DNA from: Rhizophagus clarus
Lineage: Eukaryota > Glomeromycota > Glomeromycetes > Glomerales > Glomeraceae
Direction: 5' to 3'
Assembly (NCBI GenBank): GCA_015698045.1
Contig: BLAL01000027.1
Location: 64,501 to 128,500, forward strand
DNA: 64,000 bases
A program made the translations under genes and the position numbers. Below the pieces are notes generated by a model. That model saw only the letters and a program-made list of their open reading frames with translations, searched no databases and was not told the origin of the DNA. This document shows, one piece after another, positions 1 to 13,698 of this stretch; position 1 is the first letter of the stretch; every line of letters begins with the position of its first letter.

Positions 1-3000
1 TATAACTCGATCCAGATAAATTAAGTGTATCCATTCTCTCAACAAGATTCAAAATATCATCAATATCGGTTTCCATAGCCGATTTGACACGATATAAGTT
101 TACAACAGCTGCATCAAACGCATGTTTGTATGGAGGATCCTTAGTGCCGGTCATGATCAAGAATATATCTTGATAACAAGTAATTAAGCGAACAACATGT
201 TTCGCCCAAAGTTTCCCATGGGTTTGGGAAATACCATGATATTCAATCTCCGCGAATTGTTGTACCGGCGTAAGTTCGGGAACTTTTGTATTCAATTTTT
301 GATCTTTTCTTATCGATTTTCCACTTTTATCATATAAAGATGCACTTTTTATAATTTTATCAACGAATTGGGTTCTCGTGGTTTCCAAATAGAGAATTAT
401 TTTTTCTAATCCATCTTGAACACCTCTTAATGTTTTTGTAAACTTTTGTAAAAATTTCATTTTGGCTGCATCTAATGCTATTTTCTTACTAACACGTCCA
501 TAACGGTAAATATTGTTAATAGGATATCTGCAGTTTGGACAACATTTAGCCTTTGAAATTTCTTCCGGAGGAGCTTTTAATCCGATCCATGTTGTTTCAT
601 TTGTTTTAGGGTTGACATTTCCAACATAATACTTTTCAAGTTCCATATGCGAATCCATTGATTCCATAGTAAAACAATGACCACACTCTAATACAATTAA
701 TCTATGTACATTCCAATCCACATCCGCGAAAGTTTCTTGCATAATAATATCGACAACTTGCGATTTTATTTCATATTTCGCACATACTACACAATATTCT
801 TGAGGACCTACACGAATAAATACATAAAAGAGATTTAAGACATAATCCATGTGCCATTTTTAAATAAATCAAGAAATGTATTATACACACACTCTTCACC
901 ACAAACACTAATACAACGATGACCTAAAATTATTTAAAACGGTAGTTCACACTTAGTACAACACGAGAAAAAAATTGTGGCCATAATAATAAATACATAC
1001 CACATGTCAATAACTAGATTTTGTAAATAGATAAGAGAAATTAAGATATTAATTGAATGTTTAATAAATTAACAATAAAGAGAATAAAAGACAATCACCT
1101 TTTGACACCGTAAATTACAAGGTAGACGACTACAAGGGGCACCACAAGAAAGTGCACAGCCACCTATAGGTTTTTTATTAAAGCAAAATTGATTACTATA
1201 AAATTAATGATAATTTTAAACGCAAGCTAACCTTGATGTTGACAAGACCAATTGCATTGTTCAGCACATGCTCTACCTATAAATAACAAATATATTCTTA
1301 GTTAATTAAATGATATTACATAAAAAATAATTTTGTAGAGAATACTCACATGGTTCGCCGCAACTCAACATGCATTTTGAATGAAGGCACGCGATCGAAC
1401 AACGTTCTTTACAAGGTGGACATCCTTCCCCATGGCACTTTAAAAGAACAGGAGATTCAATTATTTCTAAGATTAATGCTAATTATATTATTTGATACGT
1501 ACCTTAACTGAACAAGGATGGCCACAATAAAGAATTCGTCCACATTTTTGTATACATTTTAGATGATCAGTTCTCTTGACATGACCTTGTTCATCAAGTA
1601 TTGATACGTTATTGTTTTTCTCAATTGATCTCTTTTGACATTGAAAGCATTTATTTTTACCTACAAATAATTATTTAACATAATATTTGAGCTATTCCTC
1701 GATTGATTCTTTTTAACATATTGTAATAAAATCAATAATTTACATGGATGACCACAATCTTCCAATATAATACCACAATCATGATCACAACTAATATTTT
1801 CAATAGAAGAACCACAACGTGCCCTATTGAAATTCAAAGAATTATTAAATTAATCTAATTTCATATTAAGAAATTTATGAATCAAAAGATAACTACTTTT
1901 GTTCATGACCACATGCTGGCAAAGTAAGAGTTACCATAGCTGTACATATGATTGAATTAGGATTTTGAGCCTGATAACATTTCGGTGAGGGATAATTATG
2001 ACCTAAATTTATTAATAAGAATTTCAATATAAAATCAAACGTAATGAAAATAATCTATAATTTTGTCTTATACCGCAAGGTAATAATATATCTTCTAAAA
2101 CGATTTCACATTGACCACATGGAACTCCACACTATATGGTGGTTAAAAAAAAAGTTGAAAAAAAAGAATGCCGTACATGATTAGAAAAATTAAAACAGCA
2201 ATCTTACCGGTAACGGACAAATATGATTACAATTACTGTGTAATGTTAAACATGGGCGTATACAAGCTTTCGCCGCTCCAACATGTTCTGGATCATCAGG
2301 ATGACATTTATAAGCTAAACGATAAAGTTAGAATTAATATGAATTAGGCAACATTGATTAAATACTACGAAAAAATGAATGTGAATTATTATTATGATAA
2401 CATACAACAATTATGTCCGCTAAAGATATATAAATAAGATAGATTTTAATTAGTAGTATTTCATTAGTAATACAAATTTTCAAAATTATAAAAAGATACC
2501 AGGGCATGCGGTAAAGACAAGGTAACTAAAATTTATGTAAAAAATAAGTTCAAAATTTCATTATTAATTAATCTCAAATTGGTATTTTTTAAAACTCGGA
2601 TAACAATTTAAATGAATATTTACATTGCAACCACCATCAGGTGACAATTCTTGAAATTGTTTGGGATTTGTAATATATTTAATAACATCTGGATGCGATT
2701 CACATTGGATTGGGAAAGATCCTCCTATTTGATTCCTATAACAATATATCATTTTTTAATTTTTCATCATGTTATTGAAATAACTACACGCATTTAAATT
2801 TACTAAAGTTACCTTTCACGCATTAAATTAATTACGGACTTCCACATATCTGAATAATCTGATAATAATTCCGCATTACCTACATTTGATATTAATTGAG
2901 TAGTTAAATTTAGAAATAGGCCATTATAATATTTAGACCAGTGTTATGAAATTGGACAATTTCGGACAATTTTGGACAGTTTTTAAATGTTTTGGATAAG

Positions 3001-6000
3001 ATTTTGGACGTAAGAAAGCATGTCTTAAATTTGTCAAAAACTGTCTAAAGTTGAAAAATGTGTTCAAAAACCAGCTTCGATTTAGGCATACCTAACATAA
3101 ACAATCCATGTTTTGCACGTGAAAGAAGGACATTGGTTCTATTAGGTGATTTTAGAAATCCAATAGCTCCATGGCTACCACGTGACGTATTTCGAACTAA
3201 GGAAACAATCACTATTGTCGCTTCCTCCCCTTGAAAGTTATCCACAGTCCTCAATATAACTAATAATATACAATCAATTACTATCATTGTAAAATAGAAA
3301 CATTAATGAGAATGTTGTTCACCTTGGCGCTGTAACGAACGTTTTTCTGCGATTGATATTATTCCAGCATTCGGATTTTCGAATTCACTGTTAAGTTCTG
3401 GATCTTCCGCAAGAAGCTCAGCAATATCTTGGCTATCTCTTTCATCGATTACTATACAATTTTGAAATAATTAAAATTTAATTTTACAAATGAATAATAA
3501 TGATTATATAACCATACCAACGACAAATGATTCACGCAAGGCATCTCGTATCTTGATTAATTGTCCAAGATAAGGGGTTAAAACAGCAATATCATTCGGC
3601 TTATCGTAACCCTAACGAAACAAAGACAAAAAACCAATATTATAACTTTGAAGTTAATACTACTGGACTGAAATTTTTCAATCTTACATTGCGAACAAAG
3701 TATCGAATAAGCTCAACAACAAATGCTACTTCAAACTCATTCGAGTGTGATTGAAGTGCAAATTGGTTAGATCCAGCAGCATCTTCTGGATGTTCGTGAT
3801 TAATGAAAAATAAATTATGTGGAGTCCCTCGAACTTTAGGATACTTCTCTGTATTAACACCTATAAAATAATTGATATATTTACCTCTTCAATAAAAGAA
3901 ATCGAAAGATATCATACTAATAAATAATAAGTAATGTACCATCAATAAGTTTTGGATACAATTTATTCCTAATTAAATCTGCTATTTCTGGTCTCATTCT
4001 TCTTTGAGTGGTTAATTGTGACATAACAACATCATCGTTTACTAAAAAAAAAAAAATTAAAGGAATGAGTAAAAAATAAAAATAAATCGTATTATTCAAA
4101 CAAATACAAAAAATCCACCTAAACGTTCGAACAAAGATCTATCTAATTTATAATATTCGCCAGGTTGGCTATCCACAGATAAGGTATACGTAGCAATATG
4201 TGGTCTAAGTTGCAAATGGTCTCCAATTAGGATCAGATGCTGCGTAGAAGGTGTTAATGAACTCAATATATGTGCTTCTAAAACCTCGCCGGCTTCTTCT
4301 ACTATAATAATCTACAGATGTATAATATATCGATAAGTAAATTTATTTAAGGATTAGAAAATTTTAATAATCATAAATAACTTACACGTGGAGCAACAGA
4401 ACGAATTAACGATTGATATTTTGCGGCTCCACTCGTAGTTAAGCCAATAACTTGACAATTTTCTAAAATTTCACGACGTCCCTCGTCATTAATATCTTCA
4501 ATTTCTTTTCGCTTTGCAGTGTGCTAGTAGATGATGATAAATGTTAAAATGGGAAAATATCTAATATAAGAAAGGATTCACATATAAATACCTTTTTTTC
4601 TAAATCTGAAAGTTCAACAATTAGAGTTTTACGTGTTGCCTCACGAAAATGATCATGTAGACGTTGGCGTTCAATTCTAGACATATTCCATACATCTACA
4701 TCTTCAAGTAATATTTCCAAATCTCGATCCTAAGAATATAAGATAAAGAATTTCAAACAAATAATTTAACACCTAACGGAATTCGAATCTATAACTCACC
4801 CCATCTGGAATCACTAACTTCTGTAACCAATACTCGGTTTCGTCATTTTCTATGTTATCCGTACTATAATGTTCAATTTCCTGTGAATCGTCATTGTCAT
4901 TGTTAACATCATCTTCACAATAATCTTCGTCACTTTCATCATCATCATCATCATCCTCCTCATTATCGCTATCTTTTTCACCATCCCGAGGTACATTCAT
5001 AAGAAAATCATACATATTATTAGATTGTAACATGGAAACATCTTGATTGTCTTTTCTCTTTTTAGAAGTTTTTCTTTCAATTGCATTTTGATTACGATAA
5101 ATTGCTTGAATCAATTGTTCACGTCGTCTAAAATAAAAAAGGTTAATATTATACATAAAATGCGATACAGTATTAAACATGTAAAAATGTAATTACCGAA
5201 TATCAACTCCATTAATCCATTGGTCCCATATCGGTTGATTTTTCATTTTCTCTTCACCAACTGTTGTCCATTCATTTTGGTCAAACTCTTCATTATCAAT
5301 ATTTAACAAAAGAGCTGGAACATCCGGTCCATGATCATCAGCAAATTGTAAATAATGACCAGTATATTCGACTAATAAATAATTTTTAACATCATCCCAT
5401 ATCATCCACCTCCTAGAAAGCTTCTCTTGCAACTTTACTGCTTCTTTTTTAATTTCCTCGAGTTTCTCATAAGCTTCATATAACATGAAACCTTGATGTG
5501 AAATCTTAGGACGACTACGAGAAATAGTATCTAGATAAAACGCTTTTATTCTATCAGATTTACTTCTAGATCCTAAACGAACGATTTTGGTAATATTATT
5601 ATCAAGTAGACATTCGAGAAATTGATCCAATGCATGATTTGTATAACAAATAGTGAGAATTGGTCCAATTGAAGTTGCCTTTCGATTTGTTTCAGAGAGT
5701 AAAACTTTCATAAGTTCAACACCGACAAACGTTTTTCCAGTTCCCGGGGGACCTTGAATTAAAAGAATTTCGATTTAAATTGAGATAAAGAAAATTCAAC
5801 TTAGTTTGAATGATCTTACCTTCGATCAAAGCGATTTCTCTAGATAAAGCATCAACTAACGCCCTAGATTGTGTCTCATCAAGAGAGCTAACATTTGGAG
5901 TTGATAATTTTTTGATCACATTTTCTCTTGAAGTTTCGTCTTGCACATTTAAAAATAAAGAATCGCCATGATTTTTTAATAAAATTGATAAATCAAAGTG

Positions 6001-8329
6001 GAATCTAGGAGCTCTCGTATATAGTGGAGTTGCAACTTGAGCATATTGACTTTCGAGTGGTGATATCAAATATTGTCGAAATGGAACATCTGAAGGATTA
6101 GTACTCTGCAACGTTTTTAATATATGATTGTAAGATTCAAAATATACGCCCGTCGATTCAACCATGAATCGCTTAACACGAGCAGGATGATTTCTTCCCA
6201 TCGAAATATCTTCTAAAACGATAGGATAGATTGAAGATTCTATGAAATGAATATCAATCATAGCCTCAGTTTCAAAACGAGATAGAAGTCTCTCGTTTTT
6301 CTCAACGACGACACCAAAATAAAGAGAATAAGTTGGTGTTGGATTTGTTTCATTACTATTGAGTGAATTTTCATTTTGCCAAAGTACACAAATCAAGCTT
6401 CCACTCATTAATTTCCTTGAACGTTCCCAATACTGAAGACGATACTTCTCATCCTTGGCTGATCTTATCTTTGGTGGACTAAAAAGTAAATTAAAAAAGT
6501 AATATTTAATTTTACCCAAACTTCCTTTTTTTTTTTAAAAAAAAAAAAAAAAAATATCCCATTATAATAAATTTTCTCTTTTTTTTTTACGTACGTGAAT
6601 GCAACACGAGAAATAAATCCACGATATTTATGTACGTTGATGGAAACAAACCTAATGTTTGTGTAAACATTAAGGTCACCGCTAATATCACCTTTATCAT
6701 ATCTAAATCTACCACCTTCTTCACGTAACTTTTTAACTTGAGATTTGTTTTTGTCCAAATCTACCAAGAAACGTGAAATACCCAGTCTAATCGGATTGAG
6801 CATATCCTCTCTCAATAATCTGAATTGCATATCAAGGAGACGCGCAATCCCATCAGGTAAAAAATCTGAGCGATCTAACATACATGAAGGCAAGGACGGC
6901 TCACGTGATGCCAAAATTTCATCCTTTGTAGGAATTATAGATATTTTGCTTATTTCCAAGAAATCATTGTCATGTCTTGAACCAAATTTTGATAATTCAC
7001 CTTTTTACAGCATAATAAAATTAATAATTAAAGTAAATTAAATAACCTTAAAAATGGAGATGAAACTAACCTGGTGGATCATACAATCTTTCAAATTCAT
7101 TCATTTTCGCCATTTTACGGCTTTCAAGAACAATTTCTGGAATTTCAGCCTTATTAGCCTTTCTTTTTGCAGCATCAAGAGATCTACGCCCATCAAATAA
7201 AACATGATTTAACCTTCTCATTTCGACATCTAAAATATCAAAATAATACTGTCTTTTTTCCGGATCCGAAACTAATGCATCTTCAGATCCGGATACTGAT
7301 TGACGTTCTGCAAGTAAAGAATCTTTCCATGCATTAGACGCATTTTGAAGACGTTGTACAATTTTGTGGAGAGTATCATTTACGGAAGCTTCTTTAATTC
7401 GACAAAGCAATTCATTTAAAAAACGCGCAAGAATTAAGAATGGTTGGCCAAATGTTGAAGGAATAAAAATATCAGGATCATTTTTTAATAATCTGTCTTT
7501 ATCCACGTTTCTATCCAGAAGAGAATTCCTTCTAACTAATTCATCTAAACACTTCATGATCTTATCATGGAAGAATGAGTCGATATAAGAATAAACAACT
7601 GAATATATAGTATTAAGTTGTTTTTCCAAGACTGAACCGCGTACCTTCATAAGATAAAAACAAGTATTATTAATATTACATTTATATATATGTGATATAA
7701 ATTAGAATTACATTTACCCCATGACGAATCAATAGTGCAAGAAAGGGAAGAATAACACTTTGAAATGAAGCGAAATTTTTTTTGAACCCGGCATCTACAG
7801 ATATGTTGTACTAATAAAGAAAACCGGTTAGTTTGGATGGTTTTTCTTTTTAGACTTAATTAAATAAAAATAACACCTGACAAATTTCTCGGATACGTGA
7901 AATTCCTAGTTCGGGGTTTCCTAATTGTTCTACGAGAGTTTCTACCTCAACACCAGTTTGTTTATCAGCAGCCAACAAACATGATGTTATAAACCATCTC
8001 ATTTGCTGTTGGTCTCGAAATTCTTTTCGGATCAAGCCACGCCATGCACCTTCCAATCTATCACCAGAAACAAAAACAAGCCTGTCACTTCCATCATATG
8101 AAAGTGCGGAGGATTGTAAATTTTCCAATAAGACATTATATTGTTTGGTTTTAACTTGCTCTAATTCTTCATTAGACATTTCTTCACGACCACGTCCCAT
8201 ACCACGCCCTCTACCGCTACGAGGATTAGCGAAAGGATTACCTCCGCGGTTTCCATTCTGAAAAGTACCTAGAGACCCTTCGCCAGGACTATTTCCCCTT
8301 CCTATCGAATTCCTTACACTATGTGACAT
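1..8329 (-). CDS. NFX1-type zinc finger SF1 RNA helicase, ZNFX1-like (3' end beyond window)
   Basis: This is a UPF1-like superfamily 1 RNA helicase followed by Cys-rich NFX1 fingers, as in ZNFX1. Thirty exons fit in one frame: 8329-7877, 7810-7718, 7644-7071, 7000-6595, 6478-5820, 5752-5197, 5127-4800, 4729-4592, 4523-4386, 4311-4119, 4041-3940, 3860-3688, 3611-3518, 3451-3323, 3259-3092, 2879-2813, 2735-2624, 2525-2500, 2419-2406, 2314-2208, 2131-2074, 2002-1897, 1823-1744, 1660-1503, 1437-1350, 1276-1232, 1163-1099, 1013-1001, 923-891, 807-<1. This gives at least 1,994 residues. Visible: a Gly/Arg-rich N-terminus, Walker A GPPGTGKT (729-736), Walker B VEEAGEV (near 1119), [16 protein letters not shown] (near 1352) and NVLLSRAK. 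An acidic Asp/Glu block lies near residues 960-1000, between Walker A and B. Repeated C-G-H-x-C type fingers follow from about 1450 to 1730, then a long C-terminal region. In animals and fission yeast (Hrr1) relatives act with Argonaute and RdRP in RNA silencing; that role here is inferred. Confidence 0.9.
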
Positions 8330-9575
8330 AGTAATAGAAACGGTTTCTATTTATCGGTTTGTTTGTAAAAGTTATTATTTTGTATTAAATAAAATGTTCT
8401 TAAAGAAAAACTAAAACGTAACTAATAAATAGGGAGTATAGGAACTTTTCAAGTAAGAAATTAGAAAAGATAGCCAGTTCAAAACATTAAAAAATTCCGG
8501 CTCAAATGAATTAAAAAATTTGTTTGTATCACAAGATGGATCATGTATTGTGCTTCACACGCGATCATTTCTATTAATGTTATCAATAACATTCGAACTA
8601 TGCAAAAAGTAAACGACAAAGGTAAAGTATAAAACTAATTCTTTATTTCTAATTTTTTTTTAAAATAAAATAAAATTAAAATTAAAAGATGAAAAAATTA
8701 AATTAAATTAAATTGAATTAAATTAAATAAATTTTCTTATTTGAGTATTGAAATAATTTGAATACGAAAATGTGTTTCTAGCATATATACTGTACACATA
8801 TAAAAAAAAAAATTGTATTCCTAAACCTATTTATTATGTTACCAAGATAGAATTATATGGAAATCGAATACTAAATTGTTGTTCAAATTTTATATTTTTA
8901 ATGCTATTGGTCGAAATTAAAACATCATATTTTAACGTAAATATTTTTTTAAGCTTAATAATAAGAATATAGAGAAAGAATTATTCCGATTCATATATAT
9001 TAAAGAACGTCATTTCCACGCTTTCAAAATTATAGAGGGTTTATTGAAATCTAGTCTCGCTCAACAATCGAATAACCAATATGTAATTCCTTTTGTTATA
9101 CATAAATGAATTTCAGTGAAAGCTTTAAATATGAGAAATTAGTAAATAAATATAAATATATAAATTAACCATAAAATTAAGTCAAGAAATAAAAGTAACA
9201 ATATTATAAACGTGTGCTTTTTTGTCAATATTTCTTTATAAGACGTATAATTTGTCTATTTTGAAACATTGCGGGAAAGATTTCGAAAAATAGTGTTTTA
9301 TAGAAACATTTTTCCTATGCAAACCCATTTATACCTATGTCTTATAACAAATAATCATGTTACAAACCTAACGGAATTAATTACACAATGTTTACAAATT
9401 TATCCTCGGTGGTTTCGCGTAAAGAATTTCCATTTTGAAATGTATATAAAAGGACAGCCTTTTCTACAACTTTCCTTTCAACCCTCCGCACCGGTTTCTT
9501 TATAATAAAATCCCTTTCCATTATAAAATTTTATCGGATTTCTCTCTTTACTCATAATAATATCAATTTTAAAAC
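8330..9575. promoter_or_regulatory. Shared 5' intergenic region of the helicase and Argonaute genes
   Basis: This 1.25 kb gap separates the divergent start codons of the ZNFX1-like helicase (8329, minus) and Argonaute (9576, plus). It is AT-rich and I see no gene in it. A short direct run of AAATTAAATT-type repeats lies near 8,690-8,730. Because both genes start from it, it must hold both promoters and may co-regulate them. That is inference from position only. Confidence 0.6.
9443..9453 (+). promoter_or_regulatory. TATA-like box upstream of Argonaute
   Basis: The sequence TATATAAAAGG lies about 125 bp before the Argonaute start codon and matches the TATA consensus well. In so AT-rich a region chance matches are common, so it is a candidate only. 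Confidence 0.35.
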
Positions 9576-12500
9576 ATGTCTGATACGCAGTTTCTTATTG
9601 GTACCTTCTGCAGAAGGCCAGCATTAGGAAATTTGGGAAGACAAATTCGTGTTCGTTCCAATTTTTTTGAAATTCTCGCTTTACCATCACAAAATATTAT
9701 TCATTATGACGTCACAATTACTCCCGATGTACCTCCTGCGCTCAATAGAAAGATATTTGAAGAGTTTGAAAAGATTAGTCGGGAAGGACCTTTGGATGGA
9801 ATTAAACCCGTTTTTGACGGTTCGTTTTCATTTTATAACATTTAAAGAATAATAACGTTAAATCTTTTAATTTTTATTATCGTTTTCTCCTTATTAGGGC
9901 GAAAGAACATTTTCGCTCCACGAAGCTTCCCATTTGGGGATACAGCTACATTTAACGTAAGTTAAAACTAACAGAATTAGTTATACTCTATTGTCGTCAT
10001 TAAATACATATATAATTATAAATTAAGGTTACTCTTCCTGAAGATGAAACAATTCCTAGTAAGCGTACTCCAAGGACTTTTAAGATCAAAATCAAGAAAG
10101 CTGGAGAAATTTATATGGATGAACTTCATCAATTTCTTCAAGGAAGAAATCCTATGACATCAAATTGTTTAACAGGTAAATTGAATATATTTGATTTTAT
10201 TAAATATCTTTACGGAAATTATATATAATATGTAATAATAAACCAACTTATATTAAAAATTCACACTTAAAATAAATACATTTATTATTCAATTAAATAA
10301 TATACAGCAACTATGGCACTTGATGTGTTAATTCGTCATCTTCCTTCAATGCGACATGTTACAGTTGGTCGTTCTTTTTTTACTAATGCTGGAGCCGAGC
10401 CCCTTTTTGGTGGTGCTGAAGTTTGGCAGGGATATTATCAATCTGCACGTCCTGCTCAAGGTTTGTGGCATACAAAGTACCTTTTTAAATTTTATATTCT
10501 TACATTAAATTCGTAAATTCATTTCCTAATTAGAAAAAATGTTAATCAACGTTGATCTGAGTGCAACCGCGTTTTATGAATCGGGACCTCTTATACAAAT
10601 AATTACTAAAATTTTAGGCCGTAGAAATCCTGATGACCTTCGTCGAGGATTTAGCGATAAAGATCGTATTAAAGTTGAAAAAACATTAAAGAATCTTAAA
10701 ATACGTGTCACTCATCGTGGAGAAGCAACTTACAAACGTAATTTTAAAATCATTAAACTTACGCCAACACCTGCGTCTCAAACAAAGTTTGATGCTGGCA
10801 ATGGTGTTACTACAGATGTCGCAGATTATTTTGCAAGGCAATACGGTCGACGTTTATCCTATTCACATCTTCCTTGCGTAACAGTTCAAAAAAATATTTA
10901 TCTTCCACTTGAAGTTTGCGAAGTCGTTGAGGTAACTATCAAAATTTATTACAGGTAAATTATATTATTACAATATTAAGTTAATAATATTTAAATTAGG
11001 GACAACGTCACATTCGCAAATTAAATGAAAAACAAACTGCTGATATGATTAAATTCACGTGTCAGTCGCCTCATTTGCGTGCAAATAAGATTAAGCAAGG
11101 TTTTGATATTCTGAATTATCGTAAGAATGAGTATCTTAAACAATTTGGTTTAGAAGTCGCAAGCGATATGATAGTCGTAAGTAAATTATTTAATAACTTT
11201 TGTATGATAAATTAGGATTCAATCAATATAAATGTTTAAATGCTCTCTCCTTTCTAATAGATTCAAGCACGTGTTCTTCCCGTACCAACTTTACAATATC
11301 ATCCTTCTTCCCGTGAACATAGTTTCCAACCACGTGAAGGATCTTGGAATTTAAGAGATAAGAAAGTGGCTCAAGGTGCTGTCCTTGGTTCGTGGGCAAT
11401 TGTTGCATTCGGATCAGAACGCGATCTTCCAACACAATCTATTCAAGCATTTATTCGTGAGCTAGTAATCACTTGTCAAGATAATGGAATGGTATTAAAT
11501 AAGTTTATGTTTATAAATTCATTTACGATATATTGATAATTAGCCAACTATTTTTTATCTTTTAGAGTATTCCAAACAGAACACCTCCTATTGTGCATAC
11601 AAATTCTCAAGGTGATATTGAAGGCACCCTAAAGACTGCATGGCTTCATGCAGGAAATGCCGCTAAAGCTCAACCACAATTAATTGTTTGTATTCTTCCC
11701 AACACCGGCGTTCCTCTTTATGCTGAAATTAAACGCGTTACTGACACTGTTATTGGAGTTGCAAGTCAGTGCGTACAAAGCCGACATATGATGCAGGCAA
11801 AAAAACAATATTGTGCAAATTTGTGCCTTAAAATTAATGTAAAACTTGGAGGAATGAATTCATTCATAAGTCCTAGTCAAATTCCTTTCATTTCTGATAA
11901 ACCTACTATTCTCATGGGCGCTGACATCTCACATCCATCTCCTGGTAAGTAACAAAATTTTTCATTTAAGGAATATTTTCTTATTATTATATTTTAAAAA
12001 TATACATCTATATTTATTGTGACTCCAAAAATAAATAGGTGAACCTTCTCGACCTTCAATTGCAGCTCTTTGCGCTTCCATGGATGCCAAGGCATCAAGA
12101 TATTCGGCATCCATTAGAGTTCAGACGGGTCGTACAGAAATTATCGCGGACTTGGCTAATATGACTAAAGAACTTTTAAAAACATTCTATCAGACTTGCG
12201 GAAGAAAGCCGGAGAGAATTCTCTTTTATCGCGATGGCGTTTCTGAAGGACAATTTGATCAAGTGCTTAATGGAGAAATTAAAGCAGTTAGAGGTATAAA
12301 ATTATTATTAAACTTAATTATTTCATTTACTAATTCCTTTCTCGTAATAGCTGCGTGTATGTCTCTTGAGGAATCATACAAACCGTCTATCACTTTTGTG
12401 GTTGTTCAAAAGCGACATCATACTCGTTTCTTTCCCCTAGACAAGCGCGACTCTGATAGAACCGGAAATTGTCTTCCCGGGACTGTGATCGAATCCGGAA

Positions 12501-13150
12501 TCACTCATCCTTATGAGTTCGATTTTTGTAAGTATTGTTATTGATTTAAACATCTTTACAGAATACACTTATCATTTAAAATATTTTTCTTTAGACCTTC
12601 AAAGCCATGCTGGATTACAAGGCACATCTAGACCAACTCATTATCATGTCCTATTTGATGAAAATACTTTTACATCTGATGGGTAAAAATATTGATATTA
12701 TAAAAGAGTATACTAACTTAATTTCATGCGTATTTAATATTATATAATTTTTTTTAGGCTTCAAGCACTTTCATATAATTTGTGTTATGTCTATGCTCGC
12801 TGTACACGCGCCGTTTCTTTGGTATTTTTTTTTTTTTTTTTTTTTACGGTTTGTTCATTTATTTCTTTAAAGATATTCATTATAGTTTTACTTCGTTTAA
12901 TAGGTCCCTCCTGTATATTACGCTCATATCGTATGTCGACGAGCACGATTCCACGCGAGAGACCAACATTGGAGTGATACAGAATCTAGCAGTGAAGGAG
13001 ATCAAGGAACCGCTTCAATCTTTGGGGTAGTCAAACCTGAATTACAAAGAGTAATTATTTCACCTTATTTATTAAATTTCTTTTCCATGTTTTTTTTTTT
13101 AAATTAATTATATTTATTAAATTGGTTTATAGGTCATGTATTTTATGTGA
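9576..13150 (+). CDS. Argonaute protein, slicer-competent
   Basis: This is an eukaryotic Argonaute (N, PAZ, MID and PIWI domains) that binds a small guide RNA and cuts or silences the matching transcript. Fourteen exons close in one frame: 9576-9819, 9898-9956, 10028-10175, 10308-10460, 10534-10931, 11000-11176, 11261-11491, 11566-11944, 12039-12293, 12351-12527, 12595-12682, 12758-12821, 12904-13050, 13133-13150. They encode 845 residues, a normal family length. The catalytic DEDH tetrad is intact: D590 in GADISHP, E630 in TGRTEII, D662 in [11 protein letters not shown] and H756 in GTSRPTHYH. The protein ends with the typical [12 protein letters not shown] tail, whose last six codons sit in an 18-nt exon. 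The divergent neighbour is a ZNFX1-type helicase, another RNA-silencing factor. Confidence 0.96.
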
Positions 13151-13698
13151 AGTATTTTTTTTTTACAGATAACCACTTGAATTGACAATAAAATATACTT
13201 CATAGAGATTTATTTTATTTATATTATTTAATCAAAATGACTTTTTTATCCTTATTTTCTTTGGTCAACAGATCCATGTATCTAACTTTATTATTTGTCT
13301 AAAGTGTTCTTGTGTAGAAGAATTTTTTTAAAAATATTGTGAAATATTACAAATTTATAACAAATATTCATATTATAATATTGTCTAATGAAAATTGTGA
13401 CAATGATAAATATCAAAATTCTCATGGAACTCTTTTGAGATAGCAAATTCCGCTTTAATTAAAAATAAAAAATATAATAATATCACTTTATATATAGTCA
13501 TCGTATATTATTAAAAAAAAAAGTGTATTAAAAGATAATAAAGACAATAAACTTATAACATTACAAATTTTTTTACATTTAATTTCTCATCCTATCCTCT
13601 ACATTAAAATGCTTTTCCTATGCTTTTCCTTTCTAAATTCATCATTTTCTATTATATAAACGGGTTGAATATTATTGTTAACATTATAAAATTTAAGA
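13151..13698. other. Intergenic, convergent 3' ends
   Basis: This AT-rich spacer lies between the 3' ends of Argonaute and the next minus-strand gene. It contains several AATAAA-like signals and T-runs fitting transcript ends for both genes. I see no gene in it. Confidence 0.6.

Noticed and set aside
6745-7588. Antisense open frames over the helicase exons
   Set aside because: They are mirror frames of well-supported helicase exons, with no start context or family match.
12780-13030. Plus-strand frames across the poly-T in the Argonaute 3' part
   Set aside because: They read through an intron with a T-run. The true exons flank it and give the conserved Argonaute end.
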